DNA of 64,000 nt, taken from assembly GCF_002741035.1 (NCBI RefSeq), contig NZ_CP016808.1, positions 7,154,001 to 7,218,000 on the forward strand, in the 5' to 3' direction. Source of the stretch: Paenibacillus sp. BIHB 4019. Lineage in GTDB: Bacteria > Bacillota > Bacilli > Paenibacillales > Paenibacillaceae. The translations under genes were made by a program, and so were the position numbers. This document shows positions 27,637 through 35,869 of the stretch, one piece after another; positions within the stretch are counted from its first letter, which is position 1, and each line of letters opens with the position of its first letter. A model generated the notes under the pieces. The model saw nothing but the letters and a program-made list of their open reading frames with translations, ran no database searches and was not told the DNA's origin.

Positions 27637-28749
27637 TTATAAGGCAGGCGTATGATGCTTGCGGCCAGGAATTTCTCCTGTTTCTTCAAAAGCTTGAACG
27701 ATAATATCAATTTCCTTCTTCAGCTCATTCAGCAGCTCAGCCTCCGGAACTTTGCGAACCAGCTCTCCGTAACGGAATAGCATCCCTTCGCCTCTAGCTC
27801 CTGCAATACCGATATCTGCTTCACGCGCTTCACCAGGTCCATTGACGGCACAGCCAAGTACTGACACCTTGATCGGCACCTTGATTTTCGAAATATATTC
27901 CTCAACCTCATTGGCGATCGTGAACAAATCAATATCAAGCCGTCCGCAAGTTGGACAGGAAACGAGCGTTGCCGCATTCGTAATAAGCCCAAACGTTTTC
28001 AGCAGCTCGCGAGCTACCTTTACTTCTTCTACCGGGTCAGCACTTAGACTAATACGCAGCGTATTGCCGATGCCAAGCGTCAGCAGCGCGCCAATGCCGG
28101 CAGCACTTTTGATCGTGCCCGTATGCAGCGTGCCTGCTTCTGTAATGCCAAGGTGTAGCGGGTAACGGATCTTCTCCGCAGCCATCTTGTAAGCAGCAAT
28201 AGCCATCGGAACGTCAGAAGCTTTGAGCGACACAATAATATCGTGGAAATCCAGCTCCTCCAAAATGCCAATGTGGAACAAAGCGCTCTCCACCATTGCT
28301 TCAGGCGTCGGATAGCCGTATTTCTCCAGCAAATGATTTTCTAAGGAGCCCGCATTTACACCGATGCGAATCGGAATGCCTTTTTCCTTGCAAGCTTTCA
28401 CGACCGCTTCAACACGCTCGCGGCGGCCGATATTGCCGGGATTGATTCTAACCTTGTCAATGCCGTTTTCAATTGCAGCAAGCGCGAGCCTATAATCAAA
28501 ATGGATATCGGCAACAAGAGGAATATGAATCCGCTTCTTTATTTCCTTAATCGCTTCCGCCGCTTCCTTATTGTTGACGGTCACGCGAACGACCTGACAG
28601 CCCGCTTCCTCGAGCCGAAGTATTTCCGCAACAGTTGCCTCTACGTCTGCCGTTTTGGTCGTGCACATACTTTGAATGATGACTTCGTCGCTGCCGCCAA
28701 TCGTCAAGTTGCCGACTTTGACAGGCACCGTATCTTTACGTGTGTACAT
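27637..28749 (-). CDS. ispG: 4-hydroxy-3-methylbut-2-enyl-diphosphate synthase IspG
   Basis: This [4Fe-4S] enzyme of the MEP isoprenoid pathway converts MEcPP to HMBPP. It has 370 residues from ATG 28749 (GGGAGAG 8 nt upstream; the frame extends 11 codons further to a GTG). Cluster-binding cysteines lie in SCPTCGR and [12 protein letters not shown], and the TIM-barrel N-terminus has VGNLTIGG and [12 protein letters not shown]. Its placement between clpX and lonB is an insertion relative to Bacillus, and a strong terminator follows it. Confidence 0.96.
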   Translation of the reverse strand: MYTRKDTVPVKVGNLTIGGSDEVIIQSMCTTKTADVEATVAEILRLEEAGCQVVRVTVNNKEAAEAIKEIKKRIHIPLVADIHFDYRLALAAIENGIDKVRINPGNIGRRERVEAVVKACKEKGIPIRIGVNAGSLENHLLEKYGYPTPEAMVESALFHIGILEELDFHDIIVSLKASDVPMAIAAYKMAAEKIRYPLHLGITEAGTLHTGTIKSAAGIGALLTLGIGNTLRISLSADPVEEVKVARELLKTFGLITNAATLVSCPTCGRLDIDLFTIANEVEEYISKIKVPIKVSVLGCAVNGPGEAREADIGIAGARGEGMLFRYGELVRKVPEAELLNELKKEIDIIVQAFEETGEIPGRKHHTPAL

Positions 28750-28843
28750 ACAGTGATCTCTCCCATGAACGTCAAAGTCCACCCTCTTGATGCGAGCTAT
28801 GAAGCCGCCCAGCGGGTGGAACAGTGACGGTGATGAATATTAT

Positions 28844-30100
28844 TTAGGCGCTTTCTTCCTTCTTCTTGCCCTTCTTCGCAGTCAGCTCAGGCATAATTTT
28901 ATCCCGAACAGCCTGCTCCGTAACGAGGCAAGTGTTGACATCATCGCGCGATGGAATTTCATACATCACATCAAGCATAATGCCCTCAATAATGGCACGA
29001 AGGCCGCGGGCACCCGTATTGCGCTTGATTGCTTCCTTAGCGATCGCTTCCAAAGCGCCTTCTTCGAAGTCCAATTTTACATTGTCCATCTCCAGCAGCT
29101 TCTGGTATTGCTTCACGAGCGCATTTTTAGGTTCGGACAAAATCCGTACCAAAGCCGGCTCATCAAGCGGCTCCAAAGTCGAGATAACAGGCAGACGGCC
29201 GACAAACTCGGGGATAAGGCCGAATTTGAGCAAATCTTCCGGCAATACCATCGACAAGTATTCGCCTGCTTTCAAATCCTTCTGTACTTCGCCAGTAGAA
29301 TTGAAGCCGATCACTTTTTTGCCGATACGACGTTTGATCAGCTGCTCCAGGCCATCGAAGGCACCGCCGCAAATAAACAAAATGTTCGTCGTATCAATTT
29401 GGATGAACTCTTGATGTGGATGCTTGCGTCCGCCTTGTGGCGGTACAGAGGCAACCGTGCCTTCAAGAATTTTCAGCAGGGCTTGCTGAACGCCTTCACC
29501 CGATACATCGCGTGTAATTGAAGGGTTCTCGGATTTACGAGCAACCTTATCAATTTCGTCGATATAAATAATGCCGCGCTCCGCTTTCTCAACGTCATAA
29601 TCTGCCGCCTGAATAAGCTTGAGCAAGATGTTCTCAACGTCCTCGCCCACATAACCCGCTTCAGTAAGCGAGGTTGCATCAGCAATTGCGAAAGGAACGT
29701 TCAAAATTTTAGCCATCGTCTGCGCCAACAGCGTTTTACCCGAGCCTGTTGGGCCAACGAGCAAAATGTTACTCTTTTGCAGTTCAACGTCTTCGATTTT
29801 GCTTTGAGAATTTACACGCTTGTAGTGGTTGTAAACAGCAACTGCAAGCGACTTTTTAGCAAATTCCTGTCCGATTACATAGGAATCAAGAATACCGCGA
29901 ATATCTTGCGGCTTCGGAATGTCTTTCAGGTCCAGCTCTTCTTCATGACCTAGCTCTTCCTCTACAATCTCCGTGCAGAGCTCGATACATTCATCGCATA
30001 TATAGACGCCGGGACCGGCAACCAATTTACGCACTTGCTCCTGCGATTTGCCGCAGAATGAGCATTTCAACTGGCCCTTCTCATCGTTGAATTTAAACAT
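28844..30100 (-). CDS. clpX: ClpX ATPase, specificity subunit of ClpXP
   Basis: This AAA+ unfoldase delivers substrates to ClpP. It has 418 residues with the N-terminal C4 zinc finger ([11 protein letters not shown] then CDECIELC), Walker [12 protein letters not shown], Walker [10 protein letters not shown] and the ClpP-docking loop in KKVIGFNS. It follows clpP by 23 nt; in B. subtilis clpP lies elsewhere, so this neighbouring pair makes both ClpXP subunits from one locus. RBS AAGGGG precedes the ATG. Confidence 0.97.
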   Translation of the reverse strand: MFKFNDEKGQLKCSFCGKSQEQVRKLVAGPGVYICDECIELCTEIVEEELGHEEELDLKDIPKPQDIRGILDSYVIGQEFAKKSLAVAVYNHYKRVNSQSKIEDVELQKSNILLVGPTGSGKTLLAQTMAKILNVPFAIADATSLTEAGYVGEDVENILLKLIQAADYDVEKAERGIIYIDEIDKVARKSENPSITRDVSGEGVQQALLKILEGTVASVPPQGGRKHPHQEFIQIDTTNILFICGGAFDGLEQLIKRRIGKKVIGFNSTGEVQKDLKAGEYLSMVLPEDLLKFGLIPEFVGRLPVISTLEPLDEPALVRILSEPKNALVKQYQKLLEMDNVKLDFEEGALEAIAKEAIKRNTGARGLRAIIEGIMLDVMYEIPSRDDVNTCLVTEQAVRDKIMPELTAKKGKKKEESA

Positions 30101-30123
30101 GGAATCACCCCTTCATCAAAATC

Positions 30124-30708
30124 TTATATCGGCGTGGTAATAACCTTGTCGATCAAGCCGTATTCCAACGCTTCCTGCGCACTAAGAAAATAATCGCGAT
30201 CTGTATCGCGGTCGATTTTATCATAGGGCTGACCTGTACGCTCCACATAAATATTATTCAGCTTATGCTTCGTTTTAAGAATCCAGTCGGCATGAATTTT
30301 AATATCCGTAGCCTGACCTCTTACGCCGCCAAGCGGCTGATGAATCATAACTTCGCTGTTAGGCAGCGCAAAACGCTTGCCCTTGGCTCCCGCTGTCAAC
30401 AGAAGGGAACCCATGCTCGCAGCCATACCTACACAAATCGTAGACACGTCCGGCTTAATATATTGCATCGTATCAAAAATGCCCATGCCAGCCGTTACAG
30501 AACCGCCAGGGGAATTGATGTACAGATGGATGTCTTTCTCAGGATCGTCGGCCGTTAGAAAAAGCAGCTGTGCAATGATGGAGTTTGCTACATCATCATC
30601 AATCGCACTTCCGAGAAAAATAATTCTGTCCTTGAGCAAACGCGAGTAAATATCGTAAGACCTCTCCCCGCGATTCGTTTGTTCGACTACGATAGGTACC
30701 AGATTCAT
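30124..30708 (-). CDS. clpP: ClpP protease proteolytic subunit
   Basis: From ATG 30708 (AGAGG 8 nt upstream) this gives 194 residues with the canonical [11 protein letters not shown] start. The catalytic triad is Ser98, His123, Asp172 by direct count, matching the family. The frame stays open 48 codons upstream, but that stretch contains the promoter and is not coding. ClpP tetradecamers degrade proteins unfolded by ClpX or ClpC. It lies between trigger factor and clpX, the tig–clpP–clpX order familiar from proteobacteria. Confidence 0.97.
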   Translation of the reverse strand: MNLVPIVVEQTNRGERSYDIYSRLLKDRIIFLGSAIDDDVANSIIAQLLFLTADDPEKDIHLYINSPGGSVTAGMGIFDTMQYIKPDVSTICVGMAASMGSLLLTAGAKGKRFALPNSEVMIHQPLGGVRGQATDIKIHADWILKTKHKLNNIYVERTGQPYDKIDRDTDRDYFLSAQEALEYGLIDKVITTPI

Positions 30709-30750
30709 CCGACCAACCTCTTTTCGTTTATGGCTTAATTTCTTGGCTTT

Positions 30751-30779
30751 ATTGTAACACGCCAAAAGCTCACTGTCAT
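30751..30779 (-). promoter_or_regulatory. Sigma-A promoter of clpP
   Basis: Minus strand -35 ATGACA (30774-30779), 17-nt spacer, -10 TACAAT (30751-30756). It lies about 45 nt before the clpP start. I see no CtsR-type GGTCAAA operator. Confidence 0.75.
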
Positions 30780-30863
30780 TTTTCACTACTACCTTATGCG
30801 AACGGCGATGCTTGATATGTACGGAGAACTGCCCCGCGCTTGGTTGTACCATTATGTAGTTTG

Positions 30864-30895
30864 AAAATAAGGCACGTGGGTAGACGTGCCTTATT
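30864..30895 (-). terminator. Terminator after tig
   Basis: A 12-bp stem (30866-30877 with 30884-30895) with a short loop and UUUUC on the minus strand lies 32 nt past the tig stop. Confidence 0.75.
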
Positions 30896-30926
30896 CTCAG
30901 GTTAATGCTTATATTCAGTTAATTGA

Positions 30927-32234
30927 TTAAGCTTCCTGAGCCGCTTCAACGATCTTGCTGTTGTCATTCAGGAACTTGATTGTTTTGCGAAGTTGAACAT
31001 CTTGCTTCAGGCTGTCGATGTTGCCGTTCTTCGTGAAAAGTTCACGAAGCTCTTCAACTGGACGGTTGTAAGAAGTCGACAGTGTTTCAAGCTCAGCTGT
31101 CAAATCCTCGTCTGTAATCTCGATGTTTTCTGCTTTAGCAATCGCTTCAAGAACCAGGTTGTTGCGAACGCGTTTAGCTGCATCGCCTGCCATTTGCTCA
31201 CGAAGCACGGACTCGTCTTGGCCAGAGAACTGGTAGTACAGGTCCAGCGTCATGCCTTGCATGCGAAGACGGTTTTCGAAATCGCGAAGCATGAAATCCA
31301 CTTCCGTATCAACCATTGGCTGTGGAATTTCTACTTGCGCAGCTTCGCTTGCTTTTTCAACGAGTTGAACTTCAAGCAATTGCTCTGCATCTTTAGCTTT
31401 CTTTTCTTTCAGCTTGCCAGCAAGATCTTGCTTGTACTCTTCAAGCGTATCAAATTCGCTGACATCTTTAGCGAACTCATCATCAAGAGCAGGCAGGCTT
31501 TTGCGTTTGATTTCGTGCAGCTTCACCTTGAAAATCGCTTGCTTACCAGCAAGGTTCTCAGCGTGGTACGCTTCCGGGAAAGTTACTTCAACATCTTTGA
31601 AGTCGCCGATTTGCATGCCAACGACTTGATCTTCAAAGCCTGGAATGAACGAATTCGAGCCTAGCTCAAGCGAATAGCCTTCGCTTTTGCCGCCTTCGAA
31701 CTGCTCGCCATCTACATAACCATCAAAATCAATGACAGTTGTATCGCCGTTCTCAGCTGGACCTTCTTCAAGAACAGTCAGCTCAGCATGACGTTGCTGC
31801 AGGCGTTCCAGTTCAGCAGCGATTTCTTCTTCGCTAACTTCTGTGCTTGCAGCTGTAACTTCAAGGCCTTTGTACTCGCCAAGCTCAACTTCTGGCTTAA
31901 CGATAACTTTAGCTTTGAATTTGAACGTTTGGCCTTTGCCAAATTGTTCAACATCGATTTCAGGACGGTCAACCGGCTGAAGATCGTTTTCTTCGATTGC
32001 GTTTGTGTAAGCTTCAGGCAGCAAAATGTCGATTGCATCCTGATAGAGGCTCTCTACGCCAAAGCGCGATTCGAACATGCCCCGTGGAACTTTACCTTTG
32101 CGGAATCCAGGAACGTTAACCTTTTGAACGACTTTCTTAAACGCCTCATCCAGTGCTACTGCTACTTTCTCAGCACCAACCTCAACATCGATGGATACGA
32201 TGTTCTTGTCTATTTTTTCCCAAGTTGCTTTCAT
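30927..32234 (-). CDS. tig: Trigger factor, ribosome-bound chaperone
   Basis: This peptidyl-prolyl isomerase and chaperone binds nascent chains at the ribosomal exit. It has 435 residues from ATG 32234 (GGAGGGG upstream). The ribosome-binding motif GFRKGKVPRGM is near residues 43-53, the FKBP-like domain is in the middle (DFDGYVDGEQFEGG) and the C-terminal SurA-like arm ends the protein. A consensus promoter lies 60 nt upstream. Eleven extra in-frame codons are not favoured. Confidence 0.97.
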   Translation of the reverse strand: MKATWEKIDKNIVSIDVEVGAEKVAVALDEAFKKVVQKVNVPGFRKGKVPRGMFESRFGVESLYQDAIDILLPEAYTNAIEENDLQPVDRPEIDVEQFGKGQTFKFKAKVIVKPEVELGEYKGLEVTAASTEVSEEEIAAELERLQQRHAELTVLEEGPAENGDTTVIDFDGYVDGEQFEGGKSEGYSLELGSNSFIPGFEDQVVGMQIGDFKDVEVTFPEAYHAENLAGKQAIFKVKLHEIKRKSLPALDDEFAKDVSEFDTLEEYKQDLAGKLKEKKAKDAEQLLEVQLVEKASEAAQVEIPQPMVDTEVDFMLRDFENRLRMQGMTLDLYYQFSGQDESVLREQMAGDAAKRVRNNLVLEAIAKAENIEITDEDLTAELETLSTSYNRPVEELRELFTKNGNIDSLKQDVQLRKTIKFLNDNSKIVEAAQEA

Positions 32235-32297
32235 TTTATGCTTTCCCCTCCAAAAATACGCATACATCCGTAGATTTCACGTTTCATAAACCATTCT

Positions 32298-32326
32298 ATT
32301 ATAATAGTATTGAGCTTTTTAATCAA
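32298..32326 (-). promoter_or_regulatory. Sigma-A promoter of tig
   Basis: Minus strand -35 TTGATT (32321-32326), 17-nt spacer, -10 TATAAT (32298-32303). The -35 overlaps the stop codon of the preceding gene. Confidence 0.85.
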
Positions 32327-33231
32327 GGCTCGGGATCTTCATCCCCTGGCTGCGGTACAACGGCTACCTGACGAAGCGTCCGGCAAGCCTGTTCGTAACG
32401 GAATCTAAGTGCTTCTGTAATGCCGTATGTATCTCGAATATCATCATCATTGACGGTGCCATATACGGTAATTAACAAAGTCTGGTGCAGCGCTCCTGCG
32501 TAGCAATCCACCGTCTCCTCATCATCCCGCAGCATCCAAGTGTAAGCGGTCGTGCCGTATAAAAATTGCAAGCTATCTTTCCACAACTCTCTTGCAAAAT
32601 GTGGAAGCGATGGATCATCCGCCTCCGTAATGCTTTCCACGCGCTCCAAAATGCGATTGACGGGCTGCGGGAAATCATCCATTGCAAGCGGCGTTGCCTC
32701 AATCTCCAGCTCTACTTGCTCGCCTAGCCGTTCCATAACGAGCCGTCCGGTCGCTCCTCGCTTGCGCAAGCACTGCAGCGCCTTGAACTGCACGATAGGA
32801 TGAACGTCTGACGCCGTAGTGAGCCACTGTGAAATGATGTCATCCACCTCGGTTGCCCGAATGAATACCGCCCGCTCCAGCGCCAAAATCTGCTGATCAA
32901 TCATCGGGTGATGCTTCATAATGTAGAGCACCTGTTTCACATAGCCTTCATCCTGTTCAGCAGGATTGAGCAGATCTTCACGTATCGCTTGCTCATCCGC
33001 TTCCTGCTCTGCTGGATTCATAGCGTCCTCTTCGCCTGGCACGCGATATTCCGGAAAAGCCATGTCGAGCCAGGAAAGCAAGCTTTCCCATTCCTCATAG
33101 TGGCGCTCGTCCTCGCCTTTGCAGGAAAGCAGGAACTGCAGCAGCCGCTTGGCTTCACCGTATTGCTCGGCTTCAAGCATCCGGGTCAATTGAATTTGAT
33201 ACTGATCCAACATTCGCGGGAACAAATACAC
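32323..33231 (-). CDS. HEAT/TPR-like helical protein of unknown function
   Basis: This 302-residue soluble, acidic, strongly helical protein has Leu/Ala-rich repeated helices in its N-terminal half (for example LTRMLEAEQYGEAKRLLQF) and a HEAT-like QFKALQCLRKRGA. The DEDPEP tail is acidic. No catalytic motif is seen. It starts at GTG 33231 with AGGAAA upstream; ATG 33213 lacks a site. It lies just upstream of tig, a position Paenibacillus genomes fill with a similar protein as I recall. The function is unknown, and a role with the ribosome or chaperone is only suggested by location. Confidence 0.75.
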   Translation of the reverse strand: MYLFPRMLDQYQIQLTRMLEAEQYGEAKRLLQFLLSCKGEDERHYEEWESLLSWLDMAFPEYRVPGEEDAMNPAEQEADEQAIREDLLNPAEQDEGYVKQVLYIMKHHPMIDQQILALERAVFIRATEVDDIISQWLTTASDVHPIVQFKALQCLRKRGATGRLVMERLGEQVELEIEATPLAMDDFPQPVNRILERVESITEADDPSLPHFARELWKDSLQFLYGTTAYTWMLRDDEETVDCYAGALHQTLLITVYGTVNDDDIRDTYGITEALRFRYEQACRTLRQVAVVPQPGDEDPEP

Positions 33232-33523
33232 GTTTTTTCCTGTGCCTTCATTATGCGAGTCATTGGGAGTTGTAATGGTACCACCACCTTGTCGGTCAAA
33301 CTCCAGCTTCGTCTGTCCATTGCTTGCGATAGATTATACCATGGAAGCGGGCAATATAAAAATATACGTTTATCCGGCAGCATAATTTCAAAAAAAGCTT
33401 GCCCTGCCCATTGAAAATGTGTATATTAATTCATGTGGCTTTTTTACCCAACTGATTTCAAACCGAAACATGAAATTGCCTATTGCGTAAATGCAGGCCG
33501 CCATGCTATACTCATTCTTACGT

Positions 33524-33597
<74 letters not shown>

Positions 33598-33632
33598 TTT
33601 CCAGAAAAAAGAAGAACCATTTTAATAAATCT

Positions 33633-33678
33633 AAAAATGCCCACAAACGCTGTTATATCAACGTTTGTGGGCATTTTT
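33633..33678 (+). terminator. Terminator after tRNA-Arg
   Basis: A perfect 17-bp stem (33633-33649 with 33662-33678) and a 12-nt loop end in UUUUUGUUU on the plus strand, 36 nt after the tRNA. The stem also begins with five A, so it would work on the minus strand too. Confidence 0.9.
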
Positions 33679-33732
33679 GTTTAATTATCTATTGGTGAAG
33701 AATCCGCTTGAAAACGATTGGTTTTGAAATCG

Positions 33733-33752
33733 TTTTACACATTTTTTACACA
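33733..33752. repeat. Tandem TTTTACACA repeat, possible integrase arm sites
   Basis: TTTTACACA occurs at 33733-33741 and 33744-33752, an 11-bp period, within the 120-nt gene-free strip between the tRNA terminator and the endolysin terminator. The place fits arm-type integrase sites of attR; this is an inference. Confidence 0.35.
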
Positions 33753-33800
33753 CGATATTTCAAGAATGAATGCGTTCGGTATACCATTTTCTTCATTTAA

Positions 33801-33826
33801 TAAAATCCCAATCGCTTGGGATTTTA
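33801..33826. terminator. Bidirectional terminator at the end of the lysis genes
   Basis: TAAAATCCCAA (33801-33811) pairs with TTGGGATTTTA (33816-33826), loop TCGC. U-rich tracts follow on both strands. The minus-strand side includes the endolysin stop codon, so it ends the phage late transcript. Confidence 0.85.
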
Positions 33827-34492
33827 TTTTGTAAGATCGACGCGCTTATTCGCTCCATCCCATTTCACTTTAGCGCCTAACGCCTCCGACACAGGGCGAA
33901 CAGGGACGTATACAATCCCTGCTTTGCTGTCATACAATCCATCCGCTATTTGTTTCCCTCCCACGTACACTGATGCCTTATCCATTGCCTCGTCCTCCTT
34001 CATTTCTGCTTCCACACGATTTTTGAAGTTTGTCCAGCCTGCCCACTTGCCGTCGTCATACATCAGGCGCGGGCAAATCTTGCCGGACCAGTCGTAATGG
34101 CGACGCAGTCGGTCTACACCCCATCCGCGCTGCTTAAGCATGTCAGCTACCAGCTCGACGGCGTTATCAAGTACCTTGCTATAATCGCCACTCTCGCATA
34201 ACTCAATTCCTATACTTGTACGGTTGCCGCTTCCTGCCTTGCTGCCGTCTCCGCTGTGCCACGCGTTTTCGGACAATGGTAGGCACTCTATTGCTCCCAA
34301 TTGATCCACAACGATATGGTAGGAAGCCTCTCGCCCATTAGTCGGATTAGTAAGCCATGCACGCTCATTTGCTGCCGTGCTGGACTCGTTACCCGTGTTA
34401 TGGATGGTAATAGTTGTCGCTGTCATCGGCAGCGCAGGACGGCGATTACATGCCGTCCCTTTCGGTATGTGATTAATCGTGTATTTAATCAT
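33824..34492 (-). CDS. Endolysin: N-acetylmuramoyl-L-alanine amidase with stalk-like C-terminal domain
   Basis: This 222-residue protein has an N-terminal amidase_2-type domain (TITIHNTGNESSTA with the first zinc His, SYHIVVDQ, IGIELCESGDY, RRHYDWSGKICPR with further His and Cys ligand positions), which would cleave the peptidoglycan amide bond. From about residue 175 a short copper-amine-oxidase-N/stalk-like domain follows (VYVPVRPVSEALGAKV), probably for wall binding. No signal peptide is seen, as expected with a holin; its start overlaps the holin stop by 8 nt. RBS GGAGGGG. Confidence 0.92.
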   Translation of the reverse strand: MIKYTINHIPKGTACNRRPALPMTATTITIHNTGNESSTAANERAWLTNPTNGREASYHIVVDQLGAIECLPLSENAWHSGDGSKAGSGNRTSIGIELCESGDYSKVLDNAVELVADMLKQRGWGVDRLRRHYDWSGKICPRLMYDDGKWAGWTNFKNRVEAEMKEDEAMDKASVYVGGKQIADGLYDSKAGIVYVPVRPVSEALGAKVKWDGANKRVDLTK

Positions 34493-34973
34493 TTAGAACC
34501 CCTCCTTCAGTATTTGCCCCACGCTGCGATGCGCGATCAATTTTTGCCTTTAGCTCTGAACTGATCATTTTCATAACCGGCTCAGGAATCCATTTTCCCC
34601 ATCCGGCCCGATACGCATTGGCCGTCAACGACTGCCAGGTGTGATAAATCAACCCAATCGTAATCGCGTAGAAAAATAGCCCCGGCATGCTGAGCAGCAT
34701 GTCGAAAAGGTTAGCAAGTACAGGAAGGGCAAACAGAAAAATCGTTCTTGGAGCTCCTTCGCGTAATCCGTATTCCGAAGAAAAGGTTCCGTCCTTATGC
34801 GAAGCTGCAATGCCAGTGATCCAGTCGAGCACAATCACCACAACAAGGAGCAAAATCGGGACCAAACGATCCGGTCCATAAAATACCCCAATCCATGGGG
34901 CAAGGAACGCCCCTACTGCTGCCGCCATTGTTTTACCTGGCGTAATGTCTACCGCAAATAATTGTCTGTACAT
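34485..34973 (-). CDS. Phage holin (phage_holin_4 type)
   Basis: This 162-residue membrane protein has three or four hydrophobic segments (AAAVGAFLAPWIGVFYG; ILLLVVVIVLDWITGIAA; a segment around FLFALPVLANLFDMLL; FFYAITIGLIYHTW), with the DWITGIAASHKDG motif shared with the toxin-secretion/phage-lysis holin family. Holins form lesions that release the endolysin. AAGGAG lies upstream of the ATG. It sits directly before the amidase gene, completing a two-gene lysis cassette. Confidence 0.92.
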   Translation of the reverse strand: MYRQLFAVDITPGKTMAAAVGAFLAPWIGVFYGPDRLVPILLLVVVIVLDWITGIAASHKDGTFSSEYGLREGAPRTIFLFALPVLANLFDMLLSMPGLFFYAITIGLIYHTWQSLTANAYRAGWGKWIPEPVMKMISSELKAKIDRASQRGANTEGGVLND

Positions 34974-35002
34974 TATTCTCTCTCCTTAAATTTCAAATGG
35001 AA

Positions 35003-35034
35003 TAAAAAATGACTCCGCTATATACGGAGTCATT
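35003..35034 (-). terminator. Terminator after the 62-residue gene
   Basis: A 10-bp stem AATGACTCCG (35009-35018 with 35025-35034) is followed by UUUUUUAUU on the minus strand. It overlaps the stop codon of the 62-residue gene and may lower transcription of the lysis cassette. Confidence 0.85.
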
Positions 35035-35221
35035 ACTGTGAATCTTTTAAACGTGCTTCTGCTTCCTCAATCGTTTTGCCTAGCCACAATTCAATTTCCT
35101 TCAATATTTCAAGCTGTCCAGTTCCGTGAAAGATCGATATTCCGATCATGCATTCCTTAATCTCTTCAATCGGATTATCTACGTCTACCGTAAATTCAAG
35201 CAACTTCTTTACTTTAGCCAT
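35033..35221 (-). CDS. Small phage protein of unknown function (62 aa)
   Basis: This 62-residue acidic protein is probably helical in its second half (TGQLEILKEIELWLGKTIEE) and has no membrane segment. AAAGGAGGTG lies about 10 nt before the ATG, so translation is likely. It lies between the tail/stalk-domain gene and the holin, with terminators on both sides. I recognise no family; small proteins here often aid lysis or tail assembly, but nothing in the sequence says so. Confidence 0.75.
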   Translation of the reverse strand: MAKVKKLLEFTVDVDNPIEEIKECMIGISIFHGTGQLEILKEIELWLGKTIEEAEARLKDSQ

Positions 35222-35251
35222 GGTGTACGTTCACCTCCTTTCGGGCAAATT

Positions 35252-35281
35252 AAAAGAGCGCCCCTATTTCGGAACGCTCTT
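35252..35281 (-). terminator. Terminator after the stalk-domain gene
   Basis: An 11-bp stem with two G-U pairs (35254-35264 with 35271-35281) is followed by UUUUAAUUU on the minus strand, right after the 35291 stop. Confidence 0.8.
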
Positions 35282-35290
35282 AATTCAATT

Positions 35291-35827
35291 CTACAATTTT
35301 GAAAGTTTATCTTTAAGTTCTTCAATTTCTCTCTTGTTGTTATCGATGTTACTTTGTGCAGTCGCAATTGTGCGTTTTCTACCTTCTATTTCAGTTTCTA
35401 TTGACTCTTTATCTGAGCTGTTCGGATTTTCGTTTAAATATTTGGTTCTAACATCAATCGCGTACTGTTGATCAGAAATAACTTTTTCATTCCTAGTGAT
35501 GTTCTCTTCTAATCTAGCGATTCTTTCATTGATTTTTTCTGCTGTGTTATAAAAAGCATAAGGATCAACTTCCTCATTTGTTGTTCCGCTCTCCAGTTTC
35601 ACCACCCCTTTACTGTAAGATACATCAAGCCCCACAGTTTCTGTAATGCTGCGCACTGGTGCATAGCTTGTCCCTGCGATAATTACGCCATTGGAAACAT
35701 TTTTTCCATTAAGGGTGATCTGGATTTCTCCGTCAACTTTTTTTCCTACCAGCGTCCCCGCTGCAAAAGCTGTCCCCGCTGTACTAATTATCGCGCCAAC
35801 TACGATGCCTGCGACAAATTTCTTCAA
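35291..35827 (-). CDS. Secreted stalk-domain protein with coiled coil
   Basis: The best start is TTG 35827, with GAGGTGG 5 nt upstream; the ATG at 35842 lacks a site. The protein is 178 residues with a clear signal peptide (KKFVAGIVVGAIISTAGTAFA), a short copper-amine-oxidase-N-like stalk domain (about 25-90, YAPVRSITETVGLDV), then a long Glu/Arg/Asn coiled coil to the end. It would be exported and bind the cell surface. It lies between tail-tip genes and the lysis cassette, suggesting a lysogenic conversion factor or lysis helper; neither role is proven. Confidence 0.75.
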   Translation of the reverse strand: MKKFVAGIVVGAIISTAGTAFAAGTLVGKKVDGEIQITLNGKNVSNGVIIAGTSYAPVRSITETVGLDVSYSKGVVKLESGTTNEEVDPYAFYNTAEKINERIARLEENITRNEKVISDQQYAIDVRTKYLNENPNSSDKESIETEIEGRKRTIATAQSNIDNNKREIEELKDKLSKL

Positions 35828-35869
35828 ATTGAGCCACCTCATTTATGAGTATTTGTCACATTATACCAC

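Noticed and set aside
30709..30852. 48-codon N-terminal extension of clpP
   Set aside because: It contains the sigma-A promoter; the normal ClpP start and triad numbering fit 30708.
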